NCBI GenBank assembly: GCA_023429995.1
Contig: JAEZCE010000030.1
Location: forward strand, 1-64,000
Length of the DNA stretch: 64,000 nt
DNA from: Bacillota bacterium
Lineage (GTDB): Bacteria > Bacillota > UBA4882 > UBA8346
Direction of reading: 5' to 3'
A program made the translations under genes and the position numbers. Positions 61,096 to 64,000 of this stretch are shown here, one piece after another; the first letter of the stretch is position 1, and each line of letters starts with the position of its first letter. The notes beneath the pieces are model-generated. The model was given only the letters and a program-made list of their open reading frames with translations, made no database searches and was not told where the DNA came from.

Positions 61096-61217
61096 ATCAT
61101 ATCCAGGTCGGATTGTTGGTCTCGACCTCTCTCTTGCTCTCCCCCAATGATGCCAGCACAAAGGAGCACATACAGTGGGAGAGTAACCCCACGCACAAGT
61201 GTGTGCTGTCTTCGGGG
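61096..61217. other. Structured intergenic segment
   Basis: CTCTCCC (61137-61143) pairs with GGGAGAG (61177-61183), and CCCC (61187-61190) with GGGG (61214-61217), the latter enclosing GCACA-AGTG-TGTGC. Two consecutive hairpins without a coding frame suggest a structured RNA or leader. No known RNA family is recognised. Confidence 0.35.
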
Positions 61218-61218
61218 C

Positions 61219-61482
61219 CTAAAGAATTTTGGCGACATCGGCTAGGGTTACCCTACCACTTGAATCAGTTAAATTCAATTCGCTTCCAAGGAGAAGAGCA
61301 AGGGTCAATGTCATCAAGCTATCATAGGTAAATTCCCCAAAACTCTCGGGTCTAAATGCCGACATCTCATATCCTGTTTCGATATCTCCACCATGAACAT
61401 CGGGCGCTTTTGCCGTGCTTACAACGATTGCTTGAGGCTTTATTGGGCATTTATCCAATAATCCCTTCTCGATAAAATTCAT
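61219..61482 (-). CDS. 87-residue hypothetical protein
   Basis: An open frame starting MNFIEKGLLDKCPIKPQAIV. It includes a hydrophobic patch (YDSLMTLTLALLLGSELNLT) and no family motif I know. GGAGG is 15 nt before the ATG, too far for a good site, so the call is weak. An inverted repeat AACCAGCCT / AGGCTGGTT lies just upstream (61497-61524). Confidence 0.35.
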   Translation of the reverse strand: MNFIEKGLLDKCPIKPQAIVVSTAKAPDVHGGDIETGYEMSAFRPESFGEFTYDSLMTLTLALLLGSELNLTDSSGRVTLADVAKIL

Positions 61483-61556
61483 AATGATTTAACCAGCCTC
61501 CAGCTAATGCCGAAGGCTGGTTTCACTGTCAGATTTTATCCTGTTTGCGCCAGCCT

Positions 61557-61901
61557 TTACTCTCCGGCAATGGCCCTCTCTTTTTCCGCATACTCCCCCT
61601 GCCTGAAACCAAACTCCGGCCAGCATTCTTTGGGCAGTTCAAAGCGGACTAACTTTTTGACCATGGCGCAATTACTTTCCAGCTTGTTCATGGTCTCTTC
61701 CTGGGCGAGGGTTAATTGTTGAACAATAGCTTTGAGGGCGTTTTTCTTCTGTTCGTTGGTATTCGCCTGATTGTAGAGAGTGGTTAAACTGGTGATGAAT
61801 TCCGGGGTAATCCCCCATTTTTCCAGCTTATCCCCATAAGCCGCCACCCCGCCGAGGATGCTTTTAATCCGATCAATCCGATGCGCATAGGATCTATCCA
61901 T
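61557..61901 (-). CDS. 114-residue hypothetical protein, helical
   Basis: A soluble, largely helical protein (RIDRIKSILGGVAAYGDKLE; NKLESNCAMVKKLVRFELPK; ECWPEFGFR). AGGAGGTGA lies 7 nt before the ATG, which makes it a convincing gene. Short proteins with similar LxxNxxxVKKLVRFELP and WPEFGF segments occur in many bacteria, but no function is known. Two minus-strand terminators lie upstream (61944-62008), so it should have its own promoter. Confidence 0.65.
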   Translation of the reverse strand: MDRSYAHRIDRIKSILGGVAAYGDKLEKWGITPEFITSLTTLYNQANTNEQKKNALKAIVQQLTLAQEETMNKLESNCAMVKKLVRFELPKECWPEFGFRQGEYAEKERAIAGE

Positions 61902-61943
61902 GGGCTATTCACCTCCTTTCGCTCAATTTCAGAACAAACTAAA

Positions 61944-61972
61944 AAAAGTAGCCCAATCATCATGCTACTTTT
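61944..61972 (-). terminator. Intrinsic terminator
   Basis: AAAAGTAGC and GCTACTTTT form a 9-bp stem. On the minus strand TTTTTTT follows. Confidence 0.8.
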
Positions 61973-61985
61973 GCCAAAAATAAAA

Positions 61986-62008
61986 AACGCCCTGATAGTC
62001 AGAGCGTT
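61986..62008 (-). terminator. Second intrinsic terminator
   Basis: AACGCCCTGA and TCAGAGCGTT form a 10-bp stem with one mismatch. On the minus strand TTTTTTATTTTT follows. It is the first of two tandem terminators, although no gene is visible directly upstream. Confidence 0.8.
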
Positions 62009-62113
62009 AAATGGCCTACGTTCATAGTTTTCATAGACAGGATTTACATAGGTACAGATTCCCGTTTTATGCCGGTATTTTTGGATTCGGGTCCCAAACC
62101 TTTCCCATACCAT

Positions 62114-62574
62114 AATATCACGGTTTTTTGAAAAAAGTGTGTCGATTTTGTCCCGATAACTCTAGATGGCTAAAAATCAAAGAAAAATTTTTAAAAGAGC
62201 AGCTAAATAGGATGAAAAAAGTATTTTGAATGCCTAACTACGACTCACCCCCTGCGATAAATTTTGCATAATGTGATTCTTAAGCCTTCCCCCTCTCTCG
62301 CGAGAGAGGGGGACTAAGGGGGTGAGTCGCTTTTAGATATCTTGAGTCTACGTGAGTGAAACTATTATCATAATTTATTTCAATCTATATGGAATTTAAA
62401 AAATCTTTGTAACTAAATACTCCCCACCCCGGCATGTCGGGGCAATCAAAAGGATGAAAATAGGGTATTTTTTCTCGAACAGAGGCGCAGAGCTTTTTAC
62501 CAACATTGTTTTCGTCTTTTCTCGGCGTCTGCGTCACTTATAGCGCCGATGCCTTGGCGGGAGATTCCGATCTT
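62114..62574. other. Intergenic, repeat-rich
   Basis: No gene. It holds copy B of the MITE-like repeat and a CCCCGGCATGTCGGGG hairpin (62427-62442). Confidence 0.6.
62229..62330 (+). mobile_element. 102-bp MITE-like repeat, copy B
   Basis: Starts AATGCCTAACTACGACTCAC and has terminal inverted repeats (CGACTCACCCCC and GGGGGTGAGTCG), with the internal hairpin CCCCCTCTCTCGCGAGAGAG and a trailing GGGGGACTAAGGGGGTGAGT. Copy A (2091-2192) is inverted relative to it. No coding capacity, so it would need a transposase in trans. Confidence 0.75.
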
Positions 62575-62943
62575 TTAGGATCCGAAGTCACTCCGGCAGT
62601 GTAAATTCTCAAATCCATTTTGTAAACCGACACTCCGGTCCTGACGGTCTGCACTCCCTCCGTGCGGATTTCCTCCGGCGTTTTGCAAACCCACACTCCG
62701 GTTCTGACGGTCTACACTCCCTCCGTGCGGATTTCCTCCGGCGTTTTGTAAACCGGCACTCTTGTCCTGCCGGTCTACACTCCCTCCGTGCGGATTTCCT
62801 CCGGCGTTTTGTGAACCCACACTCCGCTTCTGACAGTCTGCACTCCCTCGGTACGGATTTCCTCCGGCGTTTTGCAAACCGGCGCTCCCGTTGCGGCTTT
62901 TATGTAAAGCGTAATTGCAATGCAATTTTTTATTCTTTTTCAT
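62575..62943 (-). CDS. Possible repetitive protein encoded by the 63-bp array
   Basis: An open frame of 122 codons starts ATGAAAAAGAAT inside the last codons of the response regulator (14-bp overlap), with AAGGGG upstream. After a basic N-terminus it consists of about five 21-residue repeats (such as RSVGLQNAGGNPHGGSADRQ), and so is hydrophilic, with no membrane segment. It may be translated by coupling, but it may equally be a noncoding minisatellite that happens to stay open. Confidence 0.35.
   Translation of the reverse strand: MKKNKKLHCNYALHKSRNGSAGLQNAGGNPYRGSADCQKRSVGSQNAGGNPHGGSVDRQDKSAGLQNAGGNPHGGSVDRQNRSVGLQNAGGNPHGGSADRQDRSVGLQNGFENLHCRSDFGS
62616..62890. repeat. 63-bp tandem array
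   Basis: TCCTCCGGCG recurs at 62671, 62734, 62797 and 62860, an exact 63-bp period with about 4.5 units. About 34 bp (from CACTCCCTCCGTGCGGATTT on) is highly conserved and about 29 bp varies moderately. Sequence is unrelated to the array at 700-898, but the period is the same. Confidence 0.9.
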
Positions 62944-63592
62944 TGTCCCCTTGATCATACTTCTCATAGACCCCTTTCGATTCTACCTTCCTTATAGCCT
63001 CAATCCTCGTCCGGGACTTCAATTTATGCAAAATTTGTTTGACTTGAGTTCTGAGGGTATTGTGGGTTTTAAAAGTTTTGGTTTCGATTTGGTTGAGCGT
63101 GTGGCCCTCTTCGAGCAGATCGAAAACTTCCCTTTCGGCCGGAGTTAGCTCTTTTAACTGTTCTTCCCTTTTCAACCTGGCATAATCCTTCAATAATACA
63201 TCCATCGGTGAGCTTTCCCGAATTGCCCGCCTGATGATAGCCGGAATATCAAGATAGTTACCCTTGGTAACATATTCAACCGCCCCGGCGGCAAAAGAAT
63301 CCCGAATCAATTCTTCCTCTTCCAGAGAGGTCAGCATCATAATTTTCAAGTGAGTCCGCTCTAGAATTTCCAAAGCAGCGGTAATACCGTCCCGTTTGTT
63401 TTCAGTAAGATTGATATCCATCAATACAATATCAGCAGGAATGTTCAGGGCAAACTCCAAAGCCTCTTCCTTGCAACCGGCTATTCCAACAATCTCAAAA
63501 TCCGGACATTCACGCAAGAAATCCGCCATAATCTTTTGCCAGGACGGATCATCCTCCACCAAAATTATTTTAATCTTTCCGGCTTCGTTCAT
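62930..63592 (-). CDS. Response regulator, REC plus LuxR-type HTH
   Basis: A 220-residue regulator. The REC domain has IILVEDDPSW (acidic pocket), the phospho-acceptor Asp in IVLMDINLTENKRDG (near residue 55) and MLTSLEEEELI. The C-terminal helix-turn-helix is LTPAEREVFDLLEEGHTLNQ then IETKTFKTHNTLRTQVKQIL. I prefer the ATG at 63592, with GCGAGG upstream; the frame stays open to 63628 and would overlap the kinase gene. It follows the kinase at 63612 by 19 bp. Confidence 0.9.
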   Translation of the reverse strand: MNEAGKIKIILVEDDPSWQKIMADFLRECPDFEIVGIAGCKEEALEFALNIPADIVLMDINLTENKRDGITAALEILERTHLKIMMLTSLEEEELIRDSFAAGAVEYVTKGNYLDIPAIIRRAIRESSPMDVLLKDYARLKREEQLKELTPAEREVFDLLEEGHTLNQIETKTFKTHNTLRTQVKQILHKLKSRTRIEAIRKVESKGVYEKYDQGDNEKE

Positions 63593-63611
63593 TGGCAACC
63601 TCGCAAAAAAA

Positions 63612-64000
63612 TTATTTGGCCCGGCCAAACCGCGCCAGGGGAAAGGTAAGCAAAACCGTAGTCCCGGAATTCTCAGCGCTTTCGATCTCTAAAGTACCGC
63701 CATGTTTTTGGAGGACATTGTAACAATAGGTCAAGCCGAGACCGAAGTTTTGATGGCGGGATTTGGTTGTAAAAAAGGGTTCCAAAACATGGGGCAAATT
63801 TTCTTTCCCAATACCTGCGCCATCATCGCGAATGACTAACGTGACAGCCCGTTTTTCTTCGAATACTGCGATATAAAGCGTTCCGTCCCTCTTCATGGCA
63901 TCAATGGCATTTTTGATGATATTGATCAATACCTCCTGCAAATGAAAACCATCGGCGGGAATCCGGATGTCCGGCGGGATTTCGTTAATGACCCGGATGT
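63612..64000 (-). CDS. Sensor histidine kinase, C-terminal part (truncated by window)
   Basis: The 3' end of a kinase gene that continues beyond 64000. The HATPase domain is clear: N box EVLINIIKNAIDAM, G1 DDGAGIGKENLPHVLEPFFT and G2 GLGLTYCYNVLQKHGG. The sensor and phospho-acceptor His are outside the window. Its partner is the response regulator directly downstream. The classical HATPase form differs from the HisKA_3 kinase at 25765. Confidence 0.93.
   Translation of the reverse strand, partial: IRVINEIPPDIRIPADGFHLQEVLINIIKNAIDAMKRDGTLYIAVFEEKRAVTLVIRDDGAGIGKENLPHVLEPFFTTKSRHQNFGLGLTYCYNVLQKHGGTLEIESAENSGTTVLLTFPLARFGRAK

Noticed and set aside
61784..62113. 109-codon open frame on the minus strand
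   Set aside because: It overlaps the better supported gene at 61557-61901 and crosses two terminators.
62616..62890. CRISPR array
   Set aside because: The variable parts of the units are clearly related to each other, the conserved part is not bounded like a CRISPR repeat, and no cas genes are near.

Overview
The window looks like chromosome of a motile, fermentative Firmicute-type bacterium. The evidence is AGGAGG-type ribosome binding sites with frequent TTG starts, the Gram-positive order rimP-nusA-rnpM-ylxQ-infB-rbfA-nrnA-truB-ribF, NrnA in place of Orn, a DegV protein, pyruvate phosphate dikinase, a ROK-xylB cluster, and a sugar ABC transporter that lacks its own ATPase. The genus cannot be fixed from sequence alone. 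No intact rRNA, tRNA, CRISPR array or transposase was found.

Layout. 1-1581 has no convincing gene and holds a 63-bp tandem array and a tRNA-like 3' fragment. 1582-9990 carries a GmhB-like phosphatase, galT, two paralogous Cache-type chemoreceptors, a DegV protein and a DUF362 ferredoxin protein. 10309-12951 is ppdK. 13369-14048 is a small membrane-protein bicistron with its own promoter and terminator. 14074-23116 is the translation/transcription operon. 23153-32117 (mostly minus strand) holds a TPR protein, a sensor kinase, pyruvoyl arginine decarboxylase, a VanW protein and three EamA transporters. 32351-42345 holds msrA-msrB, an ABC-F ATPase, wall-active and lipase-like hydrolases, a YgiQ radical SAM protein and an MFS carrier. 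42564-44114 is a third chemoreceptor. 44398-48500 is a xylose locus (ROK regulator, xylulokinase, divergent xylose isomerase). 48563-55298 is an alpha-galactoside locus (LacI, binding protein, two permeases, GH36 alpha-galactosidase). 55359-61901 is accessory (unknown, VOC, DUF1648, PhzF, hydrolase and small unknown proteins). 62114-62890 is repeat-rich. The window ends in a truncated histidine kinase and its response regulator.

How the genes fit together. Pentose and alpha-galactoside uptake and breakdown feed glycolysis. galT handles released galactose, and ppdK links PEP and pyruvate. Several chemoreceptors suggest chemotaxis. A conserved housekeeping operon sits in the middle.

Main observations: (1) infB seems to start at a non-canonical AUA codon that overlaps the ylxQ stop; (2) a 102-bp MITE-like element lies near both ends of the window in opposite orientation, and one copy supplies the last residues and stop codon of a gene; (3) two unrelated minisatellites share a 63-bp period; (4) identical TGAAAATTTTCA palindromes flank lacI, with an attenuator-like structure and a putative 22-codon leader peptide ahead of the binding-protein gene; (5) the xylose isomerase homologue keeps most catalytic residues but has changed one metal ligand; (6) in-frame minisatellites lie inside nrnA and infB. 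I did not find a clearly new multi-gene system. The strongest leads are the infB start and the leader of the alpha-galactoside operon.
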